From positions 1 to 40,263 of the forward strand of contig NZ_UNOZ01000015.1 of assembly GCF_900536025.1 (NCBI RefSeq): a stretch of 40,263 nucleotides of DNA, given 5' to 3'. The stretch is from Pseudomonas reidholzensis. Lineage in GTDB: Bacteria > Pseudomonadota > Gammaproteobacteria > Pseudomonadales > Pseudomonadaceae. A program made the position numbers and the translations under genes. Shown here piece after piece: positions 1 through 7,367 of the stretch (the stretch's first letter is position 1; each line of letters begins with the position of its first letter). The notes below the pieces were generated by a model, which saw nothing but the letters and a program-made list of their open reading frames with translations, was not told the DNA's origin and searched no databases.

Positions 1-95
1 TTGCCATCCCCCACCGCCAGCAGGCTCTGGAGGTTCAGGCCACCATTGAACTCGCCGTTGTAGGACGAACGCTGAACATAGGCATCGCCATGCAT
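1..95 (-). CDS. 5' fragment of an unidentified ORF running off the left edge
   Basis: A minus-strand frame is open from an ATG at 93-95 to the window edge (31 codons), beginning MHGDAYVQRSSYNGEFNGG. An in-frame stop lies four codons upstream of the ATG, so this would be the true N-terminus if the frame is coding. I do not recognise the family; the fragment is too short to judge. It starts directly at the end of repeat block A (98-263), so block A would act as its upstream region. The other two frames are either closed or low-complexity. Treat as a possible gene only. Confidence 0.3.
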   Translation of the reverse strand, partial: MHGDAYVQRSSYNGEFNGGLNLQSLLAVGDG

Positions 96-97
96 GA

Positions 98-263
98 CGC
101 GGGTTTATAAGGGCGGTACAGCGCGGCAGCGCCAGAATGTGCATTGACCTTCCGGCCATCGCGGGCCCGCTCCTACAGGTCGGCGCGGTCCTTGTAGGAG
201 CGGGCTTGCCCGCGATGATCAGATATCCACCAAAAATGCCACTATCGAAGATAACGCCAGCCC
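98..263 (-). repeat. Repeat block A, left copy (contains a REP pair)
   Basis: Read on the minus strand, this block matches 39747-39939 read on the plus strand: it opens with GGGCTGGCGTTATCTTCGAT, passes through two facing REP palindromes, and ends CGCTGTACCGCCCTTATAAA followed by CCCGCG. The left copy is about 27 bp shorter, mainly between the two REP arms. The two copies are therefore inverted relative to each other, about 39.5 kb apart. The REP arms are at about 163-178 and 199-221. No coding function is supported. Confidence 0.8.
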
Positions 264-282
264 AGGCGCCACCCCTAACTTG

Positions 283-514
283 GCGACCTCAGGAGGCCGA
301 ACGGAGGTCTTGCGGAGCGAGGTGACGGCCATGGATGGCCGGCAAGGGCTGCGGGCCAGGAAGGCCCGTACAGCCCGGTCCACGCGGGAGCAAGACCGGA
401 GTGAGGGAACCCGCAGCGCAGCGGAGGGCCGTATGTGGGAGCCGGCGGTTTTTGGTTACTTTTTTCCAAGAAAAAAAGTGACCCGCCGTAAGGGCGGAAG
501 GGGCCATAAGCGCC
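283..514 (+). repeat. Repeat B, left copy: structured 232-bp intergenic element
   Basis: This stretch aligns almost without gaps to 40021-40251 in the same orientation. It folds into a run of hairpins: GGCC 327-330 with 337-340; GGGCTG/CGGGCC 346-357 with 363-376; CGGTC 376-380 with GACCG 394-398; GGTTACTTTTTT 454-465 with AAAAAAAGTGACC 471-483; and CCGCC 483-487 with GGCGG 493-497. Loops differ between copies while stems are kept. Short ORFs crossing it (for example 280-519) are arginine-rich and look like translated structure rather than genes. Similar 'GGTTACTTTTTTCC...CCGCCGTAAGGGCGG' segments are familiar from Pseudomonas intergenic regions, but I know of no assigned function. Confidence 0.8.
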
Positions 515-580
515 AATAAATCAAATGGATAAGCTCACGACCTACAAGCCCAAGCCCCAGCCCCCACAAATCCCGAGCAG

Positions 581-1885
581 TTAAAGGTTGTAAGCCCGCT
601 CGTTATGCTCAGCCAGATCAAGCCCCTGCTCTTCCTCTTCACGCGTGGCCCGCAAGCCGATCACCAGCTTGATCGCACCAAGGATCGCCCAACTGACCAC
701 AAAGCAGTAGACAAAGGTAAACGCCACGCCCTTGAGCTGCACCAGCAACTGCGCCAACGGCGTCACCCCTTCCACATAGCCGCCCAGCGAAGGCGCCGCG
801 AACACCCCGGTGAGCAGTGCACCGACCATCCCGCCGACCCCGTGCAGGCCAAACACATCCAGGCTGTCGTCATACCCCAGCGCCTGCTTCAGGCGGGTCA
901 CGGCAAAGAAGCAGATGGCCCCGGTCAACAGGCCGATCACCAGCGCACCCAACGGCCCCACATACGCACACGCCGGCGTGATACCCACCAACCCCGCCAA
1001 CGCCCCGGACGCCGCGCCCAACGCCGTCGGCCGGCCATGGGCGACTTTCTCGGTCAGCAGCCAGCCGACGATCCCGGCACAGGCGGCGATCATGGTCGCC
1101 AGCATCACCACCCCCGCGCCTTCGTTGGCGGCCAGCCCGGAGCCGACGTTGAAGCCGAACCAACCCACCCACAACAGCCCCGCACCAATCAGGGTAAAGC
1201 CCATGTTGTGCGGCGGCATCGCCACCTGCGGATAGCCCTTGCGCTTGCCCAGCATGATCGCCGCCGCCAGCGCCGCGACTCCGGAGTTGATGTGCACGGC
1301 AGTACCGCCGGCGAAGTCCAGCACGCCCCAGTTGACCATCAACGCACCCGGGCCACCCCAGACCATGTGCGCGATCGGCGCATACACCAGGGTGAACCAG
1401 GCCGCCATGAACAACAGCGACGCGTTGAACTTCATGCGCTCGGCAAAACCGCCGGCGATCAAGGCCGGGGTAATGATGGCAAAGGTCAGTTGAAACACCG
1501 CGAATACCCCTTCGGGGATCGTGCCGACCAGGCTGTCATGGCCGATGTCCAGCATCAGTGCCTTGCCCAGGCCGCCAACGAAACTGTTCAGGGTCAGCTC
1601 GCCTTCGACCATGCCCGTGGTATCGACCACCAGGCTGTAGCCATACAGCACCCAGAGAATGCCGATCACCCCGGCCACGGCGAACAACTGGGTGAACACC
1701 GATAACAGGTTCTTGGCCCGCACCATGCCGCCATAGAACAAGGCCAGGCCCGGAATGCACATCAACAGCACGAACATCGCCGCACAGATCATCCAGGCGG
1801 TATTGCCGGTATCCAGCACCGGCTCGGCGGCGTTGGCCAACGGCGACAGCATCAACAGCGGCAGAACAAGGCTTAGCGGCTTCAT
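581..1885 (-). CDS. amtB: Amt-family ammonium/methylammonium transporter
   Basis: A 434-residue inner-membrane channel protein with a signal-like N-terminus (MKPLSLVLPLLMLSPLANA) and about eleven hydrophobic segments, the usual Amt size. Family marks are visible: the FYGGMVRAKN segment, GGTAVHINSG and DVFGLHGVGG. The histidines in the last parts correspond to the pore twin-His pair of AmtB. It would import NH4+ or methylammonium. It lies 57 bp downstream of mgsC, last in the leftward methylamine gene set, and no glnK gene accompanies it, unlike the usual glnK-amtB pair; I infer a role as the methylammonium importer of the pathway. A terminator-like hairpin precedes it, so its expression may be partly uncoupled. 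Family assignment is firm; substrate is inferred. Confidence 0.93.
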   Translation of the reverse strand: MKPLSLVLPLLMLSPLANAAEPVLDTGNTAWMICAAMFVLLMCIPGLALFYGGMVRAKNLLSVFTQLFAVAGVIGILWVLYGYSLVVDTTGMVEGELTLNSFVGGLGKALMLDIGHDSLVGTIPEGVFAVFQLTFAIITPALIAGGFAERMKFNASLLFMAAWFTLVYAPIAHMVWGGPGALMVNWGVLDFAGGTAVHINSGVAALAAAIMLGKRKGYPQVAMPPHNMGFTLIGAGLLWVGWFGFNVGSGLAANEGAGVVMLATMIAACAGIVGWLLTEKVAHGRPTALGAASGALAGLVGITPACAYVGPLGALVIGLLTGAICFFAVTRLKQALGYDDSLDVFGLHGVGGMVGALLTGVFAAPSLGGYVEGVTPLAQLLVQLKGVAFTFVYCFVVSWAILGAIKLVIGLRATREEEEQGLDLAEHNERAYNL

Positions 1886-1904
1886 GGGTTCACTCCTGTG
1901 CCAA

Positions 1905-1931
1905 TGAAAACCGCCGGCACAAGGCCGGCGG
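1905..1931 (-). terminator. Rho-independent terminator after mgsC
   Basis: On the minus strand the sequence reads CCGCCGGC, a 5-nt loop, GCCGGCGG, then TTTTC. The 8-bp perfect stem (1911-1918 with 1924-1931) and short T-run fit an intrinsic terminator between mgsC and the Amt gene. It could be partial, letting some transcription continue into the transporter. Confidence 0.7.
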
Positions 1932-1942
1932 TAGGTGGGGGA

Positions 1943-3268
1943 TCAGTACTGGGCCTGCCCCGGCACCCACTGGGTGCCCGCCAGCGGTACCCGGGCCATG
2001 GCCGCGGCTTCGACGGTGAGCGCCACCAGGTCCTCGGGGTCGAGGTTGTGCAGGTGCGACTTGCCGCAGGCGCGGGCCATGGTCTGCGCCTCCAGCACCA
2101 GCACCCGCAGGTAGTTGGCCAGGCGCCGGCCGGCTTCCTCCGGGTCCAAGCGCTTGGCCAGCTCGGGGTCCTGGGTGGTGATGCCGGCCGGGTCGCGGCC
2201 GTTCTGCCAGTCGTCGTAGAAGCCGGCGGCGGAGCCGATCTGCTTCAGTTCGGCATCCAGCCGCGGGTGGTTGTCGCCCAGGGCGATCAGCGCGGCGGTA
2301 CCGATGGCCACCGCGTCGGCGCCCAGGGCCATGGCCTTGGCCACGTCGGCGCCGTTGCGGATGCCGCCGGAGACGATCAACTGCACCTTGCGGTGCATGC
2401 CCATCTCCTGCAGCGCCTGCACGGCCTGGGGAATGGCGGGCAGGATGGGGATGCCGACGTGTTCGATGAACACTTCCTGGGTCGCCGCGGTGCCGCCCTG
2501 CATGCCGTCGAGGACGATCACATCGGCACCGGCCTTGACCGCCAGCTTGACGTCGTAATACGGCCGGCTGGCACCGATCTTGACGTAGATCGGCTTCTCC
2601 CAGTCGGTGATCTCGCGCAGCTCGGCGATCTTGATCGCCAGGTCATCCGGGCCGGTCCAGTCGGGGTGGCGGCAGGCGCTGCGCTGGTCGACGCCGATCG
2701 GCAAAGTTCGCATGCCGGCCACCCGCTCGGTGACTTTCATGCCCAGCAGCATGCCGCCACCGCCCGGCTTGGCGCCCTGCCCCAGGACGATTTCGATGGC
2801 ATCGGCCTTGCGCAGGTCGTCCGGGTTCATGCCATAGCGCGACGGCAGGTACTGATACACCAGGTGCCGCGACTGGCCGCGTTCTTCCGGGGTCATGCCA
2901 CCGTCGCCGGTGGTGGTACTGGTGCCAGCGATGGTCGCGCCACGGCCCAGGGCCTCCTTGGCATTGGCCGACAACGCGCCGAAGCTCATGCCGGCGATGG
3001 TCACCGGGATCTGCAGGTGGATCGGCTTCTTGGCGAAGCGAGTGCCGAGCACCACGTCGGTGCCGCACTTCTCGCGGTAGCCTTCGAGCGGGTAGCGCGA
3101 GACGCTGGCGCCGAGCAGCAACAGGTCGTCGAAGTGCGGCACGCGGCGCTTGGTGCCGCCGCCGCGGATGTCGTAGATGCCGGTCTCGGCGGCGCGCTGG
3201 ATCTCCTGGATGGTCAGGCGATCGAAGGTGGCCGACTCACGCAGTACCGGTTGGGATGTATCGCTCAT
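1943..3268 (-). CDS. mgsC: N-methylglutamate synthase subunit C (glutamate synthase FMN domain, GlxD-like)
   Basis: A 441-residue protein of the GltB central/FMN-binding class. It has the TIM-barrel marks PVTIAGMSFGALSANAKEAL, GTSTTTGDGGM, GQGAKPGGGGML, VLDGMQGGTAAT and VSGGIRNGADVAKAMALGAD. With MgsA and MgsB it would transfer the methylamino group from gamma-glutamylmethylamide to 2-oxoglutarate, giving N-methylglutamate. After AIGTAALIALG, GltB and ordinary GlxD proteins carry the Cys-rich [3Fe-4S] motif; here there is instead an acidic/aromatic segment (DNHPRLDAEL...DDWQNGRDPAG) with no cysteines. I associate that variant with methylamine-pathway MgsC. The start follows mgsB by 15 bp. Confidence 0.9.
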   Translation of the reverse strand: MSDTSQPVLRESATFDRLTIQEIQRAAETGIYDIRGGGTKRRVPHFDDLLLLGASVSRYPLEGYREKCGTDVVLGTRFAKKPIHLQIPVTIAGMSFGALSANAKEALGRGATIAGTSTTTGDGGMTPEERGQSRHLVYQYLPSRYGMNPDDLRKADAIEIVLGQGAKPGGGGMLLGMKVTERVAGMRTLPIGVDQRSACRHPDWTGPDDLAIKIAELREITDWEKPIYVKIGASRPYYDVKLAVKAGADVIVLDGMQGGTAATQEVFIEHVGIPILPAIPQAVQALQEMGMHRKVQLIVSGGIRNGADVAKAMALGADAVAIGTAALIALGDNHPRLDAELKQIGSAAGFYDDWQNGRDPAGITTQDPELAKRLDPEEAGRRLANYLRVLVLEAQTMARACGKSHLHNLDPEDLVALTVEAAAMARVPLAGTQWVPGQAQY

Positions 3269-3283
3269 GGAAATGCTCCTGGA

Positions 3284-3958
3284 TCAGTACGCGGAGGCGT
3301 TGTCGACTTTGAAGTTGTACAGCTGGCGCGCCGAGCCATAGCGCTTGAAGGCGCTTGGGTCCTGGTCGAAGCCGGCGCGGTTGAGCAGCTCCTTGAGCTC
3401 TTCGAGGTGCTCGGCGCGCATCTCCTTCTCGATGCAGTCCGAGCCCAGCGAGCTGACCGTGCCCTTGACGTAGATGCGCACCTCGTAAAGCGAATCGCCC
3501 AGCGCGTCACCGGCATCGCCACACACCACCAGGCGCCCGGCCTGGCCCATGAAGCAGCTCATGTGGCCGATGCTGCCGCCGACCACGATGTCCACGCCTT
3601 TCATGGAAATCCCACAGCGCGCACCGGCGTCGCCCTCGATCACCAGCAGCCCGCCATGGGCCGTGGCACCGGCGGCCTGGGAGGCACTGCCTTTGACCCG
3701 GACCGAGCCGGACATCATGTTTTCGGCCACGCCCACGCCGACGTTGCCGTGCACGGTGACGCTGGCCTTCTGGTTCATGCCGGCGCAGTAGTAGCCGGCG
3801 TGCCCTTCGATATCCACGGCCACCGCCGTGTCGATGCCCACGGCCAGGTTGTGCTTGCCGTCCGGGCGGGTCACCCGCCATTCGCGGTCCTGCACGTCGC
3901 CGTGCAGGGCCTGGTTGAGTACGCGCACCGAGGCGCTGGAAAGGTCGATGGTCTTCAT
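3284..3958 (-). CDS. mgsB: N-methylglutamate synthase subunit B (GXGXG domain, GlxC-like)
   Basis: A 224-residue protein matching the C-terminal beta-helix (GXGXG) domain of glutamate synthase. Spaced glycine repeats run through the middle (VGIDTAVAVDIEGHAG, VTVHGNVGVGVAENM, VRVKGSASQAAG, LLVIEGDAGARCGISMKG, GSIGHMSCFMGQAGRLVV). Standing alone as a subunit, it is expected to hold together the amidotransferase (MgsA) and FMN (MgsC) subunits. It sits between them with gaps of 28 and 15 bp, so the three are almost certainly one transcript. A GlxC-type role in another amide transfer is possible, but the neighbouring gmaS and mgd genes point to methylamine use. Confidence 0.9.
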   Translation of the reverse strand: MKTIDLSSASVRVLNQALHGDVQDREWRVTRPDGKHNLAVGIDTAVAVDIEGHAGYYCAGMNQKASVTVHGNVGVGVAENMMSGSVRVKGSASQAAGATAHGGLLVIEGDAGARCGISMKGVDIVVGGSIGHMSCFMGQAGRLVVCGDAGDALGDSLYEVRIYVKGTVSSLGSDCIEKEMRAEHLEELKELLNRAGFDQDPSAFKRYGSARQLYNFKVDNASAY

Positions 3959-3986
3959 GCAGGTCTCCCGTAATTCGCTTCGGTGA

Positions 3987-4892
3987 TCAGGCGCTTTCGC
4001 GTTCCCAGACGTAGAGGGTGGCCGGAGCCGGTTCCCAGACCCTGGCCTTGTCGATGCCGGGCAGGCTGGCCAGCGCCTGGTATTCCGAGGCCATGGCGAC
4101 GTAGTCGTCGGTCTCGGCGAGCACCGCCGGCTTGCAGGCGATCGGGTCGCGGATCACGGCAAAGCCGTTGCGGGTGCCGATGGCAAAGGTGAAGAAGCCG
4201 TCCAGGCCCTGCAGCGCGCCGTCCAGCGCCTGGGCCAGGGTGTCGCCTTGCTGCAGGCGCCAGGTCAGGTAGCCGGCGGCCACCTCGGTGTCGTTGTCGG
4301 TCTCGAAGGTGATGCCTTCGCGCTTGAGCTCCTGGCGCAGGCGGAAGTGGTTGCTCAGCGAGCCGTTGTGCACCAGGCACAGGTCGGCGCCGGTGGAGAA
4401 CGGATGGCTGCCCTCCAGGGTCACCGCGCTTTCGGTGGCCATGCGGGTGTGGCCGATGATGTGGCTGCCCTTCATGCCGGCCAGGCCGAAGCGGCTGGAG
4501 ATTTCCTCCGGCAGGCCCATGCCCTTGAGGATCTCGATGCTCTGGCCGGCGCTCATGATGCGCACCCCGGGTGCCAGCTCGGCCAGCGCGGCACGTGCGG
4601 CGGCTTCGCCGGTGTGCAGCTTGACGACCGCGGCGCTGGCGTTCTGGAACCAGTCCAGGGAACAGCCCAAGTGGCCTTCGAGCTGGCTCATCAGCTCGGC
4701 CCAGGCGTAGCCGGTGTCGGTCGCTTGCAAGGTCAGCTTGACCCAGCCATCGGCCACTTCATCGCCATAGATGGCAAAGCCGGCGCTGTCCGGGCCACGG
4801 TCGGTCATGGCGTGCAGCATGGGTTCGAAGAGCTTGCCGAGCTGGGCTTCCAGCTCCGGTTTCTTCAGATAAAGGCCTACGATTCCACACAT
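3987..4892 (-). CDS. mgsA: N-methylglutamate synthase subunit A (class II glutamine amidotransferase, GlxB-like)
   Basis: A 301-residue Ntn-hydrolase. The ATG at 4890-4892 is chosen because processing of Met exposes Cys2 (MCGIVGLY), the catalytic nucleophile of class II amidotransferases; the open frame upstream to 5144 overlaps gmaS and is not conserved in character. Further family marks are MTDRGPDSAGFAIYG, IIGHTRMATES, HPFSTGADLCLVHNGSLSNH and ETDNDTEVAAGYL. It would release the amine from gamma-glutamylmethylamide for transfer to 2-oxoglutarate on MgsC. It lies 64 bp downstream of gmaS and 28 bp before mgsB. Confidence 0.92.
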   Translation of the reverse strand: MCGIVGLYLKKPELEAQLGKLFEPMLHAMTDRGPDSAGFAIYGDEVADGWVKLTLQATDTGYAWAELMSQLEGHLGCSLDWFQNASAAVVKLHTGEAAARAALAELAPGVRIMSAGQSIEILKGMGLPEEISSRFGLAGMKGSHIIGHTRMATESAVTLEGSHPFSTGADLCLVHNGSLSNHFRLRQELKREGITFETDNDTEVAAGYLTWRLQQGDTLAQALDGALQGLDGFFTFAIGTRNGFAVIRDPIACKPAVLAETDDYVAMASEYQALASLPGIDKARVWEPAPATLYVWERESA

Positions 4893-4956
4893 GTTGATGC
4901 TCCTTCTAGGCAGTGGGCGTACGCCGTTTCTCACGGACGCCCAGGGGATCAGGGGG

Positions 4957-6291
4957 TCAGAAGAATTCGGTGTAGCGCTGGATTTCCCAGTCGGAGACAT
5001 GCCGGCTGTACTCGACCCACTCCATGCGCTTGAGCTTGATGAACTCGTCGACGATCTCGGCGCCGAGCACCTCGCGGAACAGCGGGTCGGCCTCCAGCGC
5101 ATCGGCGGCTTCCTTGAGCGACTGGGGCAGGGTCTGGATGCCACGCGCGGCGATCTCTTCCAGGCTCAGGGTGTAGAGGTTCTCGTTGCACATCGGCCCC
5201 GGGTCGAGCTGACGGTCGATGCCATCGAGGCCGGCGGCGATGATCGCGGCCGTGACCAGGTAGGGGTTGCAGCCGGCGTCCGGCAGGCGGAATTCCAGGC
5301 GGCCGTAGGGGATGCGCACCATCGCCGAGCGGTTGTTGGCGCCCCAGGCGACAAAGGCCGGGGCCCAGGTCGAGCCGGACAGCGAGCGGCCCACCACCAG
5401 GCGTTTGTAGGAGTTGACCGTGGGTGCAGCGAAGGCACACAGCGCAGCACCATGGGCCATCAGGCCGGCGGCGAAGTGATAGGCCAGTTTCGACAGGCCC
5501 ATGCCGCTGCTGTCGCTGGTGTCATGGAACAGGTTCTTGTTGCTCGCGCTGGCCAGCGACAGGTGAAAGTGCATGCCATTGCCCGCACGCTTGGGGTCGG
5601 GCTTGGGCATGAACGAGCAGATCATCCCCAGGTCGTTGGCGATCTCGCCGGCGGCCATGCGGAAGAAGGTGAAGCGGTCGGCCGACTCGAGCGCGTCGCT
5701 GTAGGTGTAGTTGATCTCGAACTGACCGTTGGCGTCTTCGTGGTCGATCTGGTAGATGTCGAAGCCCACCGGCTGCAAGGCCTCGGTCAGGCGCTCGAGA
5801 AACAACCGCGAGCGCGACAGGCCCTTGTAGTCATAGCAAGGCTTGTCGAGGTTGTCGGAGGCATCGACCAGTTGCAGCCGCCCGCCTTCGTCACGGCGAA
5901 ACAGGCTGAACTCGGGCTCCAGGCCGGTGTTCAGGGTCCAGCCCTTGTCGGCCAGGCGCTGCACCTGCTGCTGCAGGACATGGCGGCTGTCGTAGGCCCA
6001 CGGCTGGCCGTTGACGTGGCCGACGCAGACCACCCGGCCATAACCCGGCTGCCAGGGCACCGGGATCAGCGTCGAGAGGTCGCCACGGGCCATGAAGTCC
6101 GGCCCGTGCGGCTCCATGCCCATGCCGCAGATGGCGAACCCGGCGAACCCGGCGCCCTCCTCGGCCACCGCCTTGAGGCCGTTGACCGGTACCGATTTGG
6201 TCTTCGCCGCCCCGTGGATATCGACGAACTGCGCCAACACGTACTTGATACCGTGCTGGTCGAGGAGGCGCTGGGTTTCTGCTGGCAACAT
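4957..6291 (-). CDS. gmaS: Gamma-glutamylmethylamide synthetase (glutamine synthetase family)
   Basis: A 444-residue glutamine synthetase-fold ligase with the beta-grasp start ([16 protein letters not shown]), the metal-site stretch [22 protein letters not shown], and the ATP/glutamate region [17 protein letters not shown] through [20 protein letters not shown]. Family known as GlnT/GMAS: ATP-dependent joining of methylamine to glutamate. It is the first gene of the leftward set and faces the XRE-cupin regulator across a 259-bp region. True glutamine synthetases are usually longer or lack this pattern; together with mgsABC and mgdABCD the GMAS reading is strongly preferred. A plain glutamine synthetase III-like role cannot be fully excluded from sequence alone. 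Confidence 0.9.
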   Translation of the reverse strand: MLPAETQRLLDQHGIKYVLAQFVDIHGAAKTKSVPVNGLKAVAEEGAGFAGFAICGMGMEPHGPDFMARGDLSTLIPVPWQPGYGRVVCVGHVNGQPWAYDSRHVLQQQVQRLADKGWTLNTGLEPEFSLFRRDEGGRLQLVDASDNLDKPCYDYKGLSRSRLFLERLTEALQPVGFDIYQIDHEDANGQFEINYTYSDALESADRFTFFRMAAGEIANDLGMICSFMPKPDPKRAGNGMHFHLSLASASNKNLFHDTSDSSGMGLSKLAYHFAAGLMAHGAALCAFAAPTVNSYKRLVVGRSLSGSTWAPAFVAWGANNRSAMVRIPYGRLEFRLPDAGCNPYLVTAAIIAAGLDGIDRQLDPGPMCNENLYTLSLEEIAARGIQTLPQSLKEAADALEADPLFREVLGAEIVDEFIKLKRMEWVEYSRHVSDWEIQRYTEFF

Positions 6292-6550
6292 GGATGATCA
6301 CTCCTGGATAAGGGGCAAGGCATGATTGGACCTGCAAGTAATTCCGCAGGGGAATTTTACTTTCATCACAGGAATGCAACAGCCTTGCCAACTTTCCAGT
6401 GCCCGTGATCAAGCGGGGAAAATGGCGTTCACTTCTGTATATATGGGAAACTTGCTTTCACCTGAGGAAAGTCAGCGGCCAGCGAAGCCGCGCGCGCACT
6501 TTCGCAGTGCGAAATCTTTATTCTTGAACTGAAACCGTGCAGGAGCCTTG
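6292..6550. promoter_or_regulatory. Divergent control region between gmaS and the XRE-cupin regulator
   Basis: A 259-bp region carrying both promoters of the methylamine locus. It holds an imperfect palindrome AAGTAATTCC/GGAATTTTACTT (6336-6361), an AT-rich TATATAT at 6438-6444 that could serve as a -10 for either direction, and a GC-rich dyad GCACTTTCGCAGTGC near 6500. The regulator has a good AGGAG ribosome site at about 6540-6545. Promoter positions are not resolved further. Confidence 0.55.
6341..6355. promoter_or_regulatory. Candidate operator of the methylamine regulator, site 1
   Basis: ATTCCGCAGGGGAAT is the core of a larger dyad and matches TTTCCCACGGGGTAT at 7218-7232 in the pattern TTCC-N3-GGGG-WAT. 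The two sites lie before gmaS/regulator and before purU, which is where a pathway-specific repressor or activator would bind. Assignment to the XRE-cupin protein is inference. Confidence 0.45.
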
Positions 6551-7144
6551 ATGTCGACCGAGACCGAACCGCGCCTTCGCCTGGAGCAATACCTGGGCTT
6601 GCAGATCAAGCGCCAGCGCCAGGCCCAGGCCTTGAAGCTGGCTGATGTGGCGCGTATCGCCGGGATCAGCCAGGGCATGCTGAGCAAGATCGAGAACGCC
6701 CAGGTCTCGACCAGCCTGGACACCCTGAGCCGGCTCTGCGATGTACTGGGCATGCCGATGTCCAAGCTGTTCGCCCAGTATGACCAGCCCGATGGCAACG
6801 CCCTGCTGGTAAAGGCTGGCGAAGGGCTGGAGGTGGTCCGCCGGGGCACCGAGAAAGGCCATACCTACCATTTGCTCAACCATGCCCGTGGCCCGAAGAA
6901 GCATTTCGAGGCGTACATGGTCAGCATGGATGACGCCAGTGAGGAGTTTCCGACCTTCTCGCACCCGGGCACCGAGTTCCTGCACCTGCTCGAGGGGGAG
7001 CTGGTGTACCGGCATGGCAATCAGCTGTACCGGATGCAGGCCGGGGACAGCCTGACCTTTGATGGCGACACGCCGCATGGGCCGGAAGAACTGGTGCAGG
7101 TGCCGATCCGGTTGTTGTCGATCATGAACTACGGCAGCGACTGA
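6551..7144 (+). CDS. XRE-family transcriptional regulator with C-terminal cupin domain
   Basis: A 197-residue protein: an N-terminal helix-turn-helix of the Xre/lambda-Cro type at about residues 12-70 (LGLQIKRQRQAQALKLADVA, GISQGMLSKIENAQVSTSLDTL) and a C-terminal cupin at about 110-190 (PGTEFLHLLEGELVYRHGNQLYRMQAGDSLTFDGDTPHGP). Such proteins bind a small ligand in the cupin and control the adjacent catabolic genes. The start at ATG 6551 has an AGGAG site 6-10 bases upstream; a TTG directly before it is not favoured. It lies between the two halves of the methylamine gene set and is the obvious pathway regulator; whether it activates or represses, and its ligand, cannot be told. Confidence 0.88.
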   Translation: MSTETEPRLRLEQYLGLQIKRQRQAQALKLADVARIAGISQGMLSKIENAQVSTSLDTLSRLCDVLGMPMSKLFAQYDQPDGNALLVKAGEGLEVVRRGTEKGHTYHLLNHARGPKKHFEAYMVSMDDASEEFPTFSHPGTEFLHLLEGELVYRHGNQLYRMQAGDSLTFDGDTPHGPEELVQVPIRLLSIMNYGSD

Positions 7145-7149
7145 CCCTC

Positions 7150-7190
7150 GCGATCAACGGTGCGGCCCCCTGAGCGCGGGGCGGCACCTG
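7150..7190 (+). terminator. Weak terminator-like hairpin after the regulator gene
   Basis: GCCCCCTGAGCGCGGGGC can form a short GC stem just after the stop codon, followed some bases later by GGCAAAAAATTCC but no T-run. It may separate the regulator from purU, whose start is 223 bp further on. Confidence 0.3.
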
Positions 7191-7217
7191 GCAAAAAATT
7201 CCTGAGAAGATAAAAAA

Positions 7218-7232
7218 TTTCCCACGGGGTAT
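7218..7232. promoter_or_regulatory. Candidate operator of the methylamine regulator, site 2
   Basis: TTTCCCACGGGGTAT shares the TTCC-N3-GGGG-WAT pattern with 6341-6355. A second AT-rich dyad, AGGAAATTAATATTCCT, lies close by at about 7267-7283. Both are within the AT-rich 223-bp leader of purU, presumably the promoter region of the rightward purU-mgdD operon. Confidence 0.42.
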
Positions 7233-7367
7233 AGACCTCGCCCTTCACTTCGCCTATAAAAACGCCAAAGGAAATTAATATTCCTACCAAGAAATAAACC
7301 CAGCTGTCCGCTACGCCCTTTTCGCCCTTGTGCCCGACCTGCCCCACTCCACCACGAGGACCCGACC

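Noticed and set aside
280..519. Short arginine-rich ORF inside repeat B
   Set aside because: Coincides with a conserved set of hairpins; the frame is not preserved between the two copies because of a one-base length difference.
605..1705. 366-residue plus-strand frame opposite the Amt gene
   Set aside because: Arg/His/Gln-rich antisense shadow of amtB with no recognisable domain.
1898..3973. 691-residue plus-strand frame opposite mgsC and mgsB
   Set aside because: Entirely antisense to two well-supported genes; His/Val/Gly/Ala-rich composition typical of shadow frames.
7180..7200. Sigma-54 promoter (TGGCAA...) before purU
   Set aside because: GG and GC elements do not fall at the needed 10-bp spacing.
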